Shown here piece by piece: positions 1 through 9,290 of a DNA stretch of 64,000 nt. The DNA comes from an uncultured Eisenbergiella sp. (GTDB lineage Bacteria; Bacillota; Clostridia; Lachnospirales; Lachnospiraceae). Under the pieces are notes generated by a model. It made no database searches, was not told where the DNA came from, and saw only the letters and a program-made list of their open reading frames with translations. Location of the stretch: NCBI GenBank assembly GCA_947598825.1, contig CANQFM010000004.1, forward strand, positions 49,765 through 113,764. Reading direction: 5' to 3'. The position numbers were made by a program, and so were the translations under genes. Each line of letters begins with the position of its first letter. Position 1 is the stretch's first letter.

Positions 1-2018
1 ACCGTATCCTTCAGATAATAATCGGAGGACAGTTCCATTCCCGTATCCCGGAAGGCCACGTTGGCGTTGTATTTCGCCGCCGCGTTCGCCAGGGTCTGGG
101 TATTTTTCTGGATCAGGTCCGGATGCAGCAGATAGTAGCTGTCCACGCCTTCCCTCGCAGCGTAGGTCACCGGACTGTAGACGAACAGCTCCGCCCTCTC
201 CTTGGAAATAAACCGGGCCGCGTCCGTGAAGGAGAAGAAGCCGTCCAACAGGCCGCTGTCAAATTCGTAATGGGTCACGCCCTCCAGATACAGATCCACT
301 CCCAGCTCCTTGGCCGTATCGCCCAGGGATTTGAGATCCTTTTTGCTGCCCAGGGCCGAGATCGTCTTCGCCTTGCTTAAGAGCTTCTGGTTCACGCCGC
401 CGTTGCACCAGCCGGTCAGCTTCACGGACATATTCCCCATGCCCTCTTCCGACAACTGCCGGATCATATCTTCCGCTTCGCTGTACTTCGTCAGCCGCAG
501 GGGCCGGGAAACCGGTACGCCAAGGATCTGCTTTACTTTATCCACCGCACCCACGATCTCCAGCGCCACAGGGGCCTGCGTATCGTCGTTTGGCGTCAGG
601 TACTCTCCGTACTGATCCCGCAGATAACCCTGATAGGCTTTGGCCATGTCCACATAGTCGTTGCTGTCCACGAAACGGTACCGCTGGGTCAGCGTCTCAT
701 GAGGCAGCGTCTCCAAAAACTTGTAGGTATTCTGGCTGCCCAGGTCGCCCACCTCGAACAGTTCCCGGGGGCTGATGCTGTAGACCGCGTTCACATAGTT
801 GTAGCTGCCGCCGTGTCCGGCGATATCGGCCTGTATGGATGCATAGGGCACGCCCTCTTCCAGGATACAGATAAAGGAATCGTCCCCATTGGCGATGCCG
901 AAGGCATTGTAGTAGATCCTGCTATCGTGTACCACCGCGTCCCTGGACAGGGCCATGTCCCATCCGTAGAGATTGGCATAATAGGATGCCTGGGAAAGCT
1001 TGTTGTTATTGAAGTTGATCAGCGCGCCGCCGCCCTCCGGCACCATCAGGTAGCCCTCGTCCTCCGGGCCGCCCGCGCCGAAATAAGGCAGCATGACCAT
1101 CGTATAGATGGGAGCGCTCTTTTTATATTCCATATCGTCCAGCGGCATTTCCACCACCAGATCCCCGCCGTCCAGACGGTAGGTCATGCTGACGTTGAAC
1201 ACCAGCTTGTTGCTGGTCTTTAATTTGTTGTTCAGCGCCTTATCCGCTTCCAGATCCTCCGCCGTATAGCCGGCCGTTTCAAAGATCTGTTCCAGCTTGA
1301 TGGTGGCCGCGCCGGAAACGGTCGTATCCCTCAGCACATAAATGGGTTCCGTCTCCAGAATGGGATAATCGGCCAGAAGCTGCTCCGGGTCGTCGTCCTT
1401 GCCCAGATCGTTGATGTCATACTTCTTATAATAACGCCGGATGAAGCTGGCATCCTGCTTGCCTGCCGCATCGAACCATTCCTGCATCTTCGCGACCGTG
1501 GTGACCGGCGGGATCTTATACTCCCTCTCCGCTTCGCCGATGGAATAGTTGACCTTGATATAATCCTCGCCCTGTTCGATCTCATAGAGCTGGTTGTCAA
1601 TGCCGTAGCTGAAATTGTCGAAGGTAGTCTGCAGTCCCGTCGCCTGGCTGAAAGTCAGAAGCAGGGTGGACTGGAGCCTGCCCTTATATGACGCCACCGC
1701 CAGCGGATCAGAAGCCGCCTCGGGGGGATTGGAATACCAGATCTTCCCCGTGTCCTTCACTTCCAGGGCGATCTGGGTAGTGGCAGGATCCATGGTCAGC
1801 TTCAGCCGGTCATTTTCCACTACGATCGGATCCATCGTCCCGTCGTAACCGTTGACTCCCACCACCGGTTCCTGTTCCGTAGCCGTCTGGAAATTGATGA
1901 TCACTACGATCGCCACAGCGATAACAGCCGTTATGATCACGGGGACGGCCAGACTTTTAAGCTGTCTGACCACAGCCGCCTTCCATTCCGCTTTTCTTAC
2001 TGATTTTTCTTTCTTCAT
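1..2018 (-). CDS. DUF5696 domain protein, C-terminus off the window edge
   Basis: The frame is open from the ATG at 2018 to the window edge (at least 672 codons), so the C-terminus is missing. The start is preceded by GGGAG. Residues about 17-42 form one hydrophobic segment, an N-terminal membrane anchor or uncleaved signal; the rest is hydrophilic and should lie outside the cell. The body resembles DUF5696 proteins, whose middle part is thought to be related to glycoside hydrolases, with a recognisable stretch around DYVDMAKAYQGYLRDQYG. It is the last visible gene of an operon with an NHL protein, a Yip1 protein and sugar ABC permeases, so a role in handling an imported or surface glycan is inferred. 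No catalytic residues could be assigned. The family assignment is fairly secure; the activity is unknown. Confidence 0.75.
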   Translation of the reverse strand, partial: MKKEKSVRKAEWKAAVVRQLKSLAVPVIITAVIAVAIVVIINFQTATEQEPVVGVNGYDGTMDPIVVENDRLKLTMDPATTQIALEVKDTGKIWYSNPPEAASDPLAVASYKGRLQSTLLLTFSQATGLQTTFDNFSYGIDNQLYEIEQGEDYIKVNYSIGEAEREYKIPPVTTVAKMQEWFDAAGKQDASFIRRYYKKYDINDLGKDDDPEQLLADYPILETEPIYVLRDTTVSGAATIKLEQIFETAGYTAEDLEADKALNNKLKTSNKLVFNVSMTYRLDGGDLVVEMPLDDMEYKKSAPIYTMVMLPYFGAGGPEDEGYLMVPEGGGALINFNNNKLSQASYYANLYGWDMALSRDAVVHDSRIYYNAFGIANGDDSFICILEEGVPYASIQADIAGHGGSYNYVNAVYSISPRELFEVGDLGSQNTYKFLETLPHETLTQRYRFVDSNDYVDMAKAYQGYLRDQYGEYLTPNDDTQAPVALEIVGAVDKVKQILGVPVSRPLRLTKYSEAEDMIRQLSEEGMGNMSVKLTGWCNGGVNQKLLSKAKTISALGSKKDLKSLGDTAKELGVDLYLEGVTHYEFDSGLLDGFFSFTDAARFISKERAELFVYSPVTYAAREGVDSYYLLHPDLIQKNTQTLANAAAKYNANVAFRDTGMELSSDYYLKDT

Positions 2019-2074
2019 GGTCACTCCCATCCTTTACGTTCCGGCAGATATCCTTTTTTCGTCCTGCTCCCCTG

Positions 2075-2731
2075 CTATAGTCGGAACATGATCTCTTTGG
2101 CCAGGGATATGAAATACGCCACGCCCTGAGAAATCATGCCGAAAAACAGCAGCAGGATAAATACGATCACCAGCATGGCAAAGAGGCTCGCCACCATAAA
2201 CAGGATATTCTTTGCCATTCCGAATTCGTGGATCTGTCCCATGGCCGCGATAAAGAGCAGGGCGGCCCACACCAGGGACAGGGCGCTTAAGACCGAATAG
2301 AACTCCGCCTCATCCACCGTCACAAAGTTGCTGAAAATCATCAGCGGAAACTGCATCAACGGGTACGGCGTCAAGGCGTAGCAGCTTGCCATATACACCT
2401 GCCCCAGCCTCGCTTTGCCGTCGAACAGTGTGGTCAGCCCCCAGTTGCCGATTACAAACATGGCAAGAGGGAACAGCACGCTGGCGATATACAGGAAGAT
2501 GTTGATATCCTCCCAGTAGACCGTTATAAAGATAAAACTGGTATAGCGCAGCTTCAGCACCCGGATCAGAAGGGTCAGAAACAGGATGGTGTTCGCCGCC
2601 GCGTAGGTGCCCCGTTTCTCATGGGTCAGATCCCAGAAGCCGTCCAGAGGGTGGGTAATACAGTACAGCGCGAACTTCAGGCTTCCCAGATACCGTTGAA
2701 AGTCGATTTTATTATTCAGTGCAGCAATCAT
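2075..2731 (-). CDS. Yip1 family integral membrane protein
   Basis: A 218-aa protein with an N-terminal cytosolic part and about five hydrophobic segments. It begins with a short motif around FQRYLGSLKFALYCITHPLD and continues with GTYAAANTILFLTLLIRVLK, as in Yip1-like proteins of clostridial sugar-transport operons. The chosen ATG at 2731 follows GGGAAGGGGAG; a longer reading to 2782 would run into the preceding gene and lacks that site. It sits between the NHL-repeat gene and the DUF5696 gene with little spacing, so it is probably co-transcribed. Function is unknown; a membrane partner of the two neighbouring extracytoplasmic proteins is inferred from position only. Confidence 0.7.
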   Translation of the reverse strand: MIAALNNKIDFQRYLGSLKFALYCITHPLDGFWDLTHEKRGTYAAANTILFLTLLIRVLKLRYTSFIFITVYWEDINIFLYIASVLFPLAMFVIGNWGLTTLFDGKARLGQVYMASCYALTPYPLMQFPLMIFSNFVTVDEAEFYSVLSALSLVWAALLFIAAMGQIHEFGMAKNILFMVASLFAMLVIVFILLLFFGMISQGVAYFISLAKEIMFRL

Positions 2732-2747
2732 ACCGGTCTCCCCTTCC

Positions 2748-4250
2748 CTAGAATCTGAAGATATCTGCGATATCGATCTCATGCTTGATGCTCTTGACCT
2801 TGCCGATGGAAAGCGGGATCAGGAAGATCGCCAGAACGACGATGACGATGACCACGATATGATCCTCCACCCACTCTTTCCGGTACTGCTTATAAGCCTT
2901 GGAATAATTCTCGTCGTCATATTTGAGTTCAAAGTAATCCATGGCTTCTTTGTATTTCTCCTGGCGCAGCAGGGAACGGCCGATGCCGATATAGGCCAGG
3001 TCGTAGTTGCCGTCCAGATCCATGACTTTCTGCCAGCTTTCTCCGGAAACCTCATAATCCCCTTCGTCAAACTGCTCGATGGCGTCATAGACCAGTTCGC
3101 CGAACTCGGTGGGGGTAAACAGCGTAATGCTGCAGTCCAGGGAATCCAGCACCAGAAGGTCGTGGTCCATATGCTCGATGGCCGCCGGCTGTCTGAAAAA
3201 CCCGTCCATATTGCCGTTGCCGCCAAAACAGAACACCGTCTTGCCCTGATCGTCGTATCCGAACAGGCGGCCCCTGTTTTTGTCCAGGCACACATAGATA
3301 TCGTTGTCCAGCACGGTCACATCCGTAAAATAGGACGGGCCCTCATAGCCGCCGCCTTCGCCCCAGTACAGGTCACCGTAGGTGGGGTATTCACCGTTCT
3401 GCACCAGGATATCGGTTCCCATCAGGTTCAGCTTGCGCACGGCGTCGGCGGCGCCGGAATCCAGATCCTCTTCCTCCTGCCCGCCCGCGCAGGCGTAAAT
3501 GAAGCCTTCCTGATCCATATAGATGTTGTCGTATGCGGTAGGGACAAAGGAGGCCATACGCTGTCTCTGTTCCTGGGTCGCAAATTTCTTCCAGAGATAA
3601 TCCACCAGATCGTAGGTAACGGGAGTCGCGCCCACAAAACCGGAGAAGGTGCCGTCCGCCTCATATTTGCACAGACCCTGGTTGATACTGGTGGCAATAC
3701 AGTACACACGCCCCGCCGTATCGACTACCAGCTTGGAAGGCTTAAAGGTGCTGTCCGCGCTGACGGTGGAATCCACCGGCAGATCAAACTGCAGCAGGTA
3801 GTTTAAATCGCTGTCCAGCTTCAGGATCCTGGCGTTGCCCTGGTCGCAGATGAAGATGTCCCCTTCCTCCGAAACGGCAATGTCCGTCGGCTGGGAAAGA
3901 TCCTTTACCTCTACGTCCCCCTGGATGCTGCCGAAGATGCGCTCCACTTCAAACTGCTCCGTCCCCGTGCGCTTGAGCTGCACGATCCGGTTGTTGCCTG
4001 TGTCGCAGATATAAACCATATCATCCTTCACAAACAGGCCCTGGGGCGTGACGAAATTGTCCTCCAGGCCGAAGGCCTCCGCCGGATATACCTTCGTCAC
4101 CGTATAAAAGTCCGGGGAATCCTGCACGTCGCCCCAATAATCGTAATTGTATGTATAACTTCTCTCCCGCGCCGAAACGTTGATGGAGGATGCGGTCAGG
4201 ATCACGGCTCCCAGCGCCAGCGCGCCCAATGCTTTGATTCTCTTTTTCAT
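2748..4250 (-). CDS. secreted, C-terminally anchored NHL-repeat protein with TPR-like segment
   Basis: About 500 aa. The N-terminus (MKKRIKALGALALG...) is a typical signal peptide ending near SINVSA. Residues about 50-390 contain repeated NHL/SMP-30-like blades, for example VYICDTGNNRIVQL and IFICDQGNARILKL, predicting a beta-propeller. A TPR-like helical pair follows (WQKVMDLDGNYDLAYIGIG), then one hydrophobic helix near the C-terminus and a short cytoplasmic tail. This predicts an extracellular propeller tethered to the membrane. A start at 4262 (four residues longer) is possible; 4250 was chosen because it gives a standard signal-peptide start behind AGGTGG, though the spacing is short. 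It lies 18 bases after the upstream permease gene, in the same operon. Sugar sensing or glycan presentation is plausible but not shown. Confidence 0.75.
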   Translation of the reverse strand: MKKRIKALGALALGAVILTASSINVSARERSYTYNYDYWGDVQDSPDFYTVTKVYPAEAFGLEDNFVTPQGLFVKDDMVYICDTGNNRIVQLKRTGTEQFEVERIFGSIQGDVEVKDLSQPTDIAVSEEGDIFICDQGNARILKLDSDLNYLLQFDLPVDSTVSADSTFKPSKLVVDTAGRVYCIATSINQGLCKYEADGTFSGFVGATPVTYDLVDYLWKKFATQEQRQRMASFVPTAYDNIYMDQEGFIYACAGGQEEEDLDSGAADAVRKLNLMGTDILVQNGEYPTYGDLYWGEGGGYEGPSYFTDVTVLDNDIYVCLDKNRGRLFGYDDQGKTVFCFGGNGNMDGFFRQPAAIEHMDHDLLVLDSLDCSITLFTPTEFGELVYDAIEQFDEGDYEVSGESWQKVMDLDGNYDLAYIGIGRSLLRQEKYKEAMDYFELKYDDENYSKAYKQYRKEWVEDHIVVIVIVVLAIFLIPLSIGKVKSIKHEIDIADIFRF

Positions 4251-4268
4251 AGGCCACCTCATTTGCTG

Positions 4269-5174
4269 TTAATCCTTCAGACCGGAGCTTGCCATGGTTT
4301 CCAGGATCTGGCTCTCGGAGAAGATGAATATGGCGATCGGAACCACCATCAGCACCACCAGCACTGCGGCCCCCTGTCCGGTCCTGGCGATACCGCCGCT
4401 CTGGATCTGCTGCATGGCATACACCAGGGTCTTCTTCGCCTCGGAATAAATAAAGGTAGCCGCCTTGTTGTTCCACAGGCCCTGCACGGAGAAGATGATC
4501 AGCGTCATCCAGGCCGGCTTTACGTTGGGCATCACGATACCGGAAAACACCCGCCACTCGTTGGCGCCGTCGATCTTGGCCGCCTCGATCAGAGAGGTGG
4601 GCAGGCCCTCCATGAACTGCTTCATCAAAAACAGTCCCATGGGGGAGGCGAAAGCCGGAATGATAATGGACCAGTAGGTGTCGATCCAGCCCAGGCCGTT
4701 TAAGATCAGGTAGTTGGGGATCTGGGTCACATAACCGGTGAACATCATGGCCACGGTAACCAGTTTAAAGAACGTCTGCCCGCCGGGGAAATCGTACTTC
4801 GCCAGTACGAAAGCGCCCATGGATGCCACGATCAGATGTCCGAAGGTCCCCACGAATGTGATAAACACCGTATTGAACAGATACCGGGAAAAGGTCACCC
4901 AGGATTTGCCCATGGTCACAAACAGGTCGGAGAAGTTATCAAACGTCGGGTTCTGCGGGAAGATCCGCGGCGGGAACTTGAACAGCTCATCCAGCGGCTT
5001 TAAGGCGCTGCTGACCGCGTACACGATGGGGAACACCATGACTACAGCCACAAACAGCAGGAACAGATACAGGAAAATATCCCCCCAGATGGAACGGTTT
5101 GGTTTCCTTCTCTTGATCAGCTTCTTGTGATAAACCGCTTCCACATTTTCTTGTTTTTTCTTCTTCTTGCTCAT
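4269..5174 (-). CDS. carbohydrate ABC transporter permease (MalG/AraQ type)
   Basis: 301 aa with a basic N-terminal tail (MSKKKKKQENVEAVYHKKLI), then six membrane segments. The permease-ATPase coupling loop is recognisable as EAAKIDGANEWRVFSGIVMP, the EAA motif of the binding-protein-dependent inner membrane component family. Its length is normal. It is separated by one base from the upstream permease, so the pair forms a heterodimeric channel for the solute-binding protein encoded upstream. No ATPase gene lies in the window; such importers in Firmicutes commonly use a shared MsmX-type ATPase encoded elsewhere (established for the class, inferred here). Confidence 0.93.
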   Translation of the reverse strand: MSKKKKKQENVEAVYHKKLIKRRKPNRSIWGDIFLYLFLLFVAVVMVFPIVYAVSSALKPLDELFKFPPRIFPQNPTFDNFSDLFVTMGKSWVTFSRYLFNTVFITFVGTFGHLIVASMGAFVLAKYDFPGGQTFFKLVTVAMMFTGYVTQIPNYLILNGLGWIDTYWSIIIPAFASPMGLFLMKQFMEGLPTSLIEAAKIDGANEWRVFSGIVMPNVKPAWMTLIIFSVQGLWNNKAATFIYSEAKKTLVYAMQQIQSGGIARTGQGAAVLVVLMVVPIAIFIFSESQILETMASSGLKD

Positions 5175-5175
5175 A

Positions 5176-6114
5176 TCAGGTCCCCACTCTCCTCAACAGA
5201 CTTTGTATTGCCTTGTTACAAAGGATCATAATAAGGAACAATATCGTCGCGATCGCACATGCGTAACCCATTTCAAACCGGGTAAAGCCGTAGTCGAACA
5301 GGTGGGTGACGATGGTACGGGCCGCATAATCCGTACTGGGATATCCGCACAGGGCCATGGTCACGTCGCAAACGCCGAAAGCCTGGGTGATGGACATGAC
5401 CGCGCCGAACATCAGCATAGGCTTCATGTTGGGAAGCGTGATATACCACAGCTCCTGCCATCTGTTCTTGATCCCGTCCATGTAGCCCGCTTCAAACTGG
5501 GAGCGGTCCACACCCTGCAGGCCGGCTACGAAGGAAAGGAAGCCGGTGCCCAGGCTCATCCACAGGATGACCAGCATACAGATCGGCAGCATATACTTGG
5601 GATCGATGAACCACAGGATCGGCTTATCGATGAGCCCCAGGTTCATCAAAAAGGCGTTTACATAGCCGTAAGCGTCGCCCCTGAAAAACACGGAGAAGAT
5701 CACATAACAGTTGCCCGCGATGGAGGGGGCGTAGAACACGACCACCGCCACGCTGCGCACCCAGCGGGGCAGCTCGTTGATCAGCCAGGCGAACAGGAAG
5801 GACATGATATAGCCCAAAGGGCCGGTGATCACGGCGATCATGAAAGTGTTCTTAAGACCGATCAGGAAAATATCGTCCTCCAGGATCAGGCTGATATAGT
5901 TCTGCAGCCCGATAAAGCTGGGCGGCTCCAGGATGTTATAGTAGGTAAAGCTGAAAAAGATGGAGGCCACCACCGGCGCGATGTAAAACAGCGTGAACAA
6001 AAGCGCGTAGGGGAAAAGGAAAGCATAGCACATTTTGCTCTTCTTCGCCTTTTTCCAGGCCACCTGCATATTATGCTTGCGCAGCGTCAGATATTTCTTC
6101 CAATATTCTTTCAT
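5176..6114 (-). CDS. sugar ABC transporter permease (MalF/LacF/YteP type)
   Basis: 312 aa with six predicted membrane helices; the first follows a long basic cytosolic N-terminus. The coupling loop resembles an EAA motif (QFEAGYMDGIKNRWQELWYI). It pairs with the permease encoded immediately downstream and is itself 11 bases from the end of the solute-binding protein gene. Membrane topology and gene order are typical of CUT1 importers for oligosaccharides. The substrate cannot be read from the sequence; the nearby GH35 and GH2 galactosidases suggest a galactose-containing glycan. Confidence 0.93.
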   Translation of the reverse strand: MKEYWKKYLTLRKHNMQVAWKKAKKSKMCYAFLFPYALLFTLFYIAPVVASIFFSFTYYNILEPPSFIGLQNYISLILEDDIFLIGLKNTFMIAVITGPLGYIMSFLFAWLINELPRWVRSVAVVVFYAPSIAGNCYVIFSVFFRGDAYGYVNAFLMNLGLIDKPILWFIDPKYMLPICMLVILWMSLGTGFLSFVAGLQGVDRSQFEAGYMDGIKNRWQELWYITLPNMKPMLMFGAVMSITQAFGVCDVTMALCGYPSTDYAARTIVTHLFDYGFTRFEMGYACAIATILFLIMILCNKAIQSLLRRVGT

Positions 6115-6125
6115 GCTCTCCTCCC

Positions 6126-9074
6126 CTATTCTTCCAACGGCAGGCCGAACTCGATACGTTTCTTGGTGAGCTCGTCATTGATGGTTACCGCGTAGTCTAT
6201 GATGGTCTCACGGGAATCAACCTTTTCGTTGATCACCTTGCGGATGGCGTTGGTAATATGGCGGCCGGTAAAGTATCCTCCGGGCACCTCCCGGATTCCT
6301 ACGGTCTGATCCCACTGGTCGCTGAGCACCTCGATATCGTCGGCGCTCCAGGAAAGCTGTACGAAAGCGTCCTTATTGGCCGTCGCGTACCGGGCCGAGG
6401 ACCCGAGCAGCGCTTCTATCTCACGGCCGAAACGCACCTGGGTGTCGGGCTGCGCCCACCACTTCATAAACTCCCAGGAAGCATTTCGCAAAGATTCTTT
6501 TTTGGTAGCGATCATCATCGTGGCGTTGCCGGTGATGAAGTCGGAACGGTCGATGTATGTGCTGCCGTCGGCGTTCGTATATTCCGTGCCCGGGATCAGG
6601 GTGAAATCCCACAGGCCGCGGATCTCAGGCGCCGACACCATCAGCGTGTTATAGGTCGAGTAGGCCGATATGCCGATGGGCATCTCGCCGGAACGGAACC
6701 GGCTGACGAAATCGTAGATCGTCGGAAGGCCGTAATCGTTGAAATACCGGACGTAATCCTTAAAGGCCCTCACGCCGGCCTCGGAGTCCACCGTGGTCTT
6801 GCCGCCCATCTCGGTATACATGTCGCCGCCGTACTGGTACAACAGCGTGAAGTACAAAGACAGATCCGGCGTATTGGAGGCCACCGATGTGCTGGCCGTG
6901 GTGGTACTGCTGCTGCCGGCCGCCGTAGGAATCCCGATGGAAAGGTTGTTGCCCTGGATGGTAGGAAGCAGTTCGATCAGCTCCTGCCATGTCTGGGGCA
7001 CTTCCACTCCCAGCTCCTGCAGCACGTCCTTGCGGTAGAACATCACGTTAAAGGTCTGGGTCTCGGGGATGGCATAAATATGTCCGTCCAGCCCGTACTG
7101 CTCATAGGAACTCTTCGTATAGTGGGAGAATACCTCCTCCCAGTCAGGGAACTGGGTCAGATCCTCCACCGCGTTACGCAGAGCCAGATTGACCGGCTGA
7201 TCCGCGCCTACGGAAAGGACCACGTTCGGGCCTCTGCCGGCCATCACGGCGTTGAGCAGGGCGCTGGGATCTACCACTTCCACGTTGACCTTCACGCCCG
7301 TGTCGGGAGTAAAGGTATCGTCCACCATGGACTTTAGGATCGTGCCCTGGTCGCGCCCGGTCAGGATCCAGACCTTGACCACGTCCTCGCCGCTGTTCTC
7401 ATCATATACGTCGCCCACCGAGTTGTAATCCACCACGAAAGACGCGGCAAAAGATTTCATCTCGTGCCAGACGGAACTGAAAACATTGGATTTGTCGTTG
7501 GCCGGTTTCACGTCGGTGCTGCAGACTTCCAGATAATCGATGTCCAGCTTCGTCTCGCTCAAATTCAGGGCCGCCGTGCCCAGGGATGTGATATTGTCCT
7601 TAAAGGTGGTAAACTCCAGCGTGATCTTCTGGGGCTTCTTGCAGAAACGCTCCAACTGCTGGGCCACCGTCTGGGCGGAGGCGATATTGTCCGCTTTCTG
7701 TCCACTGTAGGCCACCATGTCGTCCACAATCTTGAACAGCCGCTTGGACTCCAGATCCATGGCCTCCATGACCTCGGGATAATTGCGCTCGATAAAATAG
7801 TCCCGGTACTGGTCGGGGGTCGCGCCCGTGTATACCAGCACCTTCCGGTAGATCTGATTCAGGCGGAAGGTGGAATCCTCCAGTTCTTCCAGGATAGGGC
7901 CAACGCCGCCCAGGGTCGCCTCCAGGCGGATGGTATGCTTGCCGGCCGTCAGATAGAACTGATAGGGATCGCCCTGCTCATCTCCCAGCGTCATGCAGTT
8001 CCAGTCGTTGCTGTAGGCAAAGGCGATATCCTTCATCTCTTCAAAGGGGATCTGCCCGTCTATGTATACGCTCCTGCTGGATACCACGCCGCGGGAGTAG
8101 TTCTGACGCCCTTTCACCATAATGTTGTAGAAGCCGTCCTGGGGCACTTCAAACTCCCACTCGATCCACTGGCCGGAGCTTCTCCAGGCGTCGCCGCCCA
8201 CATAGTTCAGCACCGTAGTGGTCACGCTGTTGGGCTGGGTGGTAGGGGACGATCTGTCATATTTTGCATAAAGGGAAGATTCGGAACGATAGGTGGAATC
8301 CTCGCCCTGGATGATCTGGGAATAACCGGTCACATTGCTGCCGGAGGGCTGGGCCGCCAGGTATTCCTCATAAGTGGGCTTAGACGTCACCGGGCTGAGA
8401 GAAAGCCTGCGCAGTACCAGAGGTTCATTCTCTCCCATCAGGGTCAGTTCATTGGCTCCTTTTTCCAGATAGAACAGATAAGGCTCCGTCTCATAGCCCA
8501 TATCGTCCTTGAAATACGCGGACTGCCACTGGAAGGACTCCACCTGGACGGGACGGATCTCGTTGCCCTGGTTGTCGACCTTGACTGCTCCGCCGTCCTG
8601 CCAGATCCTGGTGAACGTGATATTATTGGCCCCGTCAAAGGGAAGCTCGCCGTTGATATAGACGGAACGCTCCGCCGGCACGCCTCTGGATTCCGGCGCC
8701 AGATATTCCATATACAGATTATAAAAACCGCTCTCGGGCACCTCTACCTGCCAGGTGACAGTAGAGCCGGACGCAGTAAAGAGGGCTTTCGCCTCGCCCT
8801 CATAATCCTCATAAACTTCCACGTCCTGGGCGTCGGTATAGCCGAACAGATCGATGTCCACGCCCTGGCCGGGGTATGCGGCCCCCTCATGGTCATTCAG
8901 ATACCCGGTGTAGGTCCCTGCCCTCTCCATGCCTTCCACATCTTTGGTGAGGTCCGCTCCCGCGTATTTGTCGCTGAAGTTCTCCACATCGTCGCGCAGG
9001 ACAAAAAAGGCAAAAAGAGCTACCACTGCCACGATGACAACGCCTGCGACGATCTTTTTAGTAGAATTTTTCAT
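6126..9074 (-). CDS. giant extracellular solute-binding protein with two sugar-binding-like N-terminal domains
   Basis: 982 aa, about twice the usual size of a sugar-binding lipoprotein. Residues about 7-28 form a hydrophobic helix without a lipobox cysteine, so it looks membrane-anchored by the helix rather than by lipid. Two similar beta-rich modules follow, each with a related segment (RGVPAERSVYINGELPF and RGVVSSRSVYIDGQIPFEEM), resembling carbohydrate-binding or galactose-binding-like folds. A helical linker leads to a C-terminal SBP_bac domain from about residue 570 (VKVWILTGRDQGTILKSMVD; MAGRGPNVVLSVGADQPVN). The ATG at 9074 follows GGAGGG; the in-frame TTG a few codons upstream overlaps that ribosome site and was rejected. 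It is the first gene of the transport operon. Confidence 0.85.
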   Translation of the reverse strand: MKNSTKKIVAGVVIVAVVALFAFFVLRDDVENFSDKYAGADLTKDVEGMERAGTYTGYLNDHEGAAYPGQGVDIDLFGYTDAQDVEVYEDYEGEAKALFTASGSTVTWQVEVPESGFYNLYMEYLAPESRGVPAERSVYINGELPFDGANNITFTRIWQDGGAVKVDNQGNEIRPVQVESFQWQSAYFKDDMGYETEPYLFYLEKGANELTLMGENEPLVLRRLSLSPVTSKPTYEEYLAAQPSGSNVTGYSQIIQGEDSTYRSESSLYAKYDRSSPTTQPNSVTTTVLNYVGGDAWRSSGQWIEWEFEVPQDGFYNIMVKGRQNYSRGVVSSRSVYIDGQIPFEEMKDIAFAYSNDWNCMTLGDEQGDPYQFYLTAGKHTIRLEATLGGVGPILEELEDSTFRLNQIYRKVLVYTGATPDQYRDYFIERNYPEVMEAMDLESKRLFKIVDDMVAYSGQKADNIASAQTVAQQLERFCKKPQKITLEFTTFKDNITSLGTAALNLSETKLDIDYLEVCSTDVKPANDKSNVFSSVWHEMKSFAASFVVDYNSVGDVYDENSGEDVVKVWILTGRDQGTILKSMVDDTFTPDTGVKVNVEVVDPSALLNAVMAGRGPNVVLSVGADQPVNLALRNAVEDLTQFPDWEEVFSHYTKSSYEQYGLDGHIYAIPETQTFNVMFYRKDVLQELGVEVPQTWQELIELLPTIQGNNLSIGIPTAAGSSSTTTASTSVASNTPDLSLYFTLLYQYGGDMYTEMGGKTTVDSEAGVRAFKDYVRYFNDYGLPTIYDFVSRFRSGEMPIGISAYSTYNTLMVSAPEIRGLWDFTLIPGTEYTNADGSTYIDRSDFITGNATMMIATKKESLRNASWEFMKWWAQPDTQVRFGREIEALLGSSARYATANKDAFVQLSWSADDIEVLSDQWDQTVGIREVPGGYFTGRHITNAIRKVINEKVDSRETIIDYAVTINDELTKKRIEFGLPLEE

Positions 9075-9242
9075 AAAACCCTCCAAACACCAGCTATAAA
9101 CGCCTATTTCTTATACAAGATGCCAGAATATTCTACTCTATATGTCCATATACTACACAATTTTTACTAGCTGCCACAACTTAATCCTTGCCATTACTTT
9201 ATCAGTTTTTGCTGTTTTTGTAAAGCAACTTTTTTATGAGCG

Positions 9243-9290
9243 AAAAACGGCCCTTGTGATGGGCAAGAAACGGCCTTCAAAGGGGCCGTT
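9243..9290 (-). terminator. Rho-independent terminator of the galactosidase/oxidase operon
   Basis: Read on the minus strand, AACGGCC (9290-9284) can pair with GGCCGTT (9275-9269) or with a second GGGCCGTTTTT (9253-9243) that ends in a T run. The first arm overlaps the stop codon of the alpha-hydroxy-acid oxidase gene. The two alternative 3' arms are unusual, but both give a GC-rich stem, and the second is followed directly by the T tract. It separates the upstream enzyme genes from the transport operon that begins at 9074. Confidence 0.65.

Noticed and set aside
7464..9170. Plus-strand open frame of 568 codons opposite the solute-binding protein
   Set aside because: It is an antisense shadow of a well-supported gene in GC-rich DNA; it has no motifs, an unnatural composition and no ribosome site.
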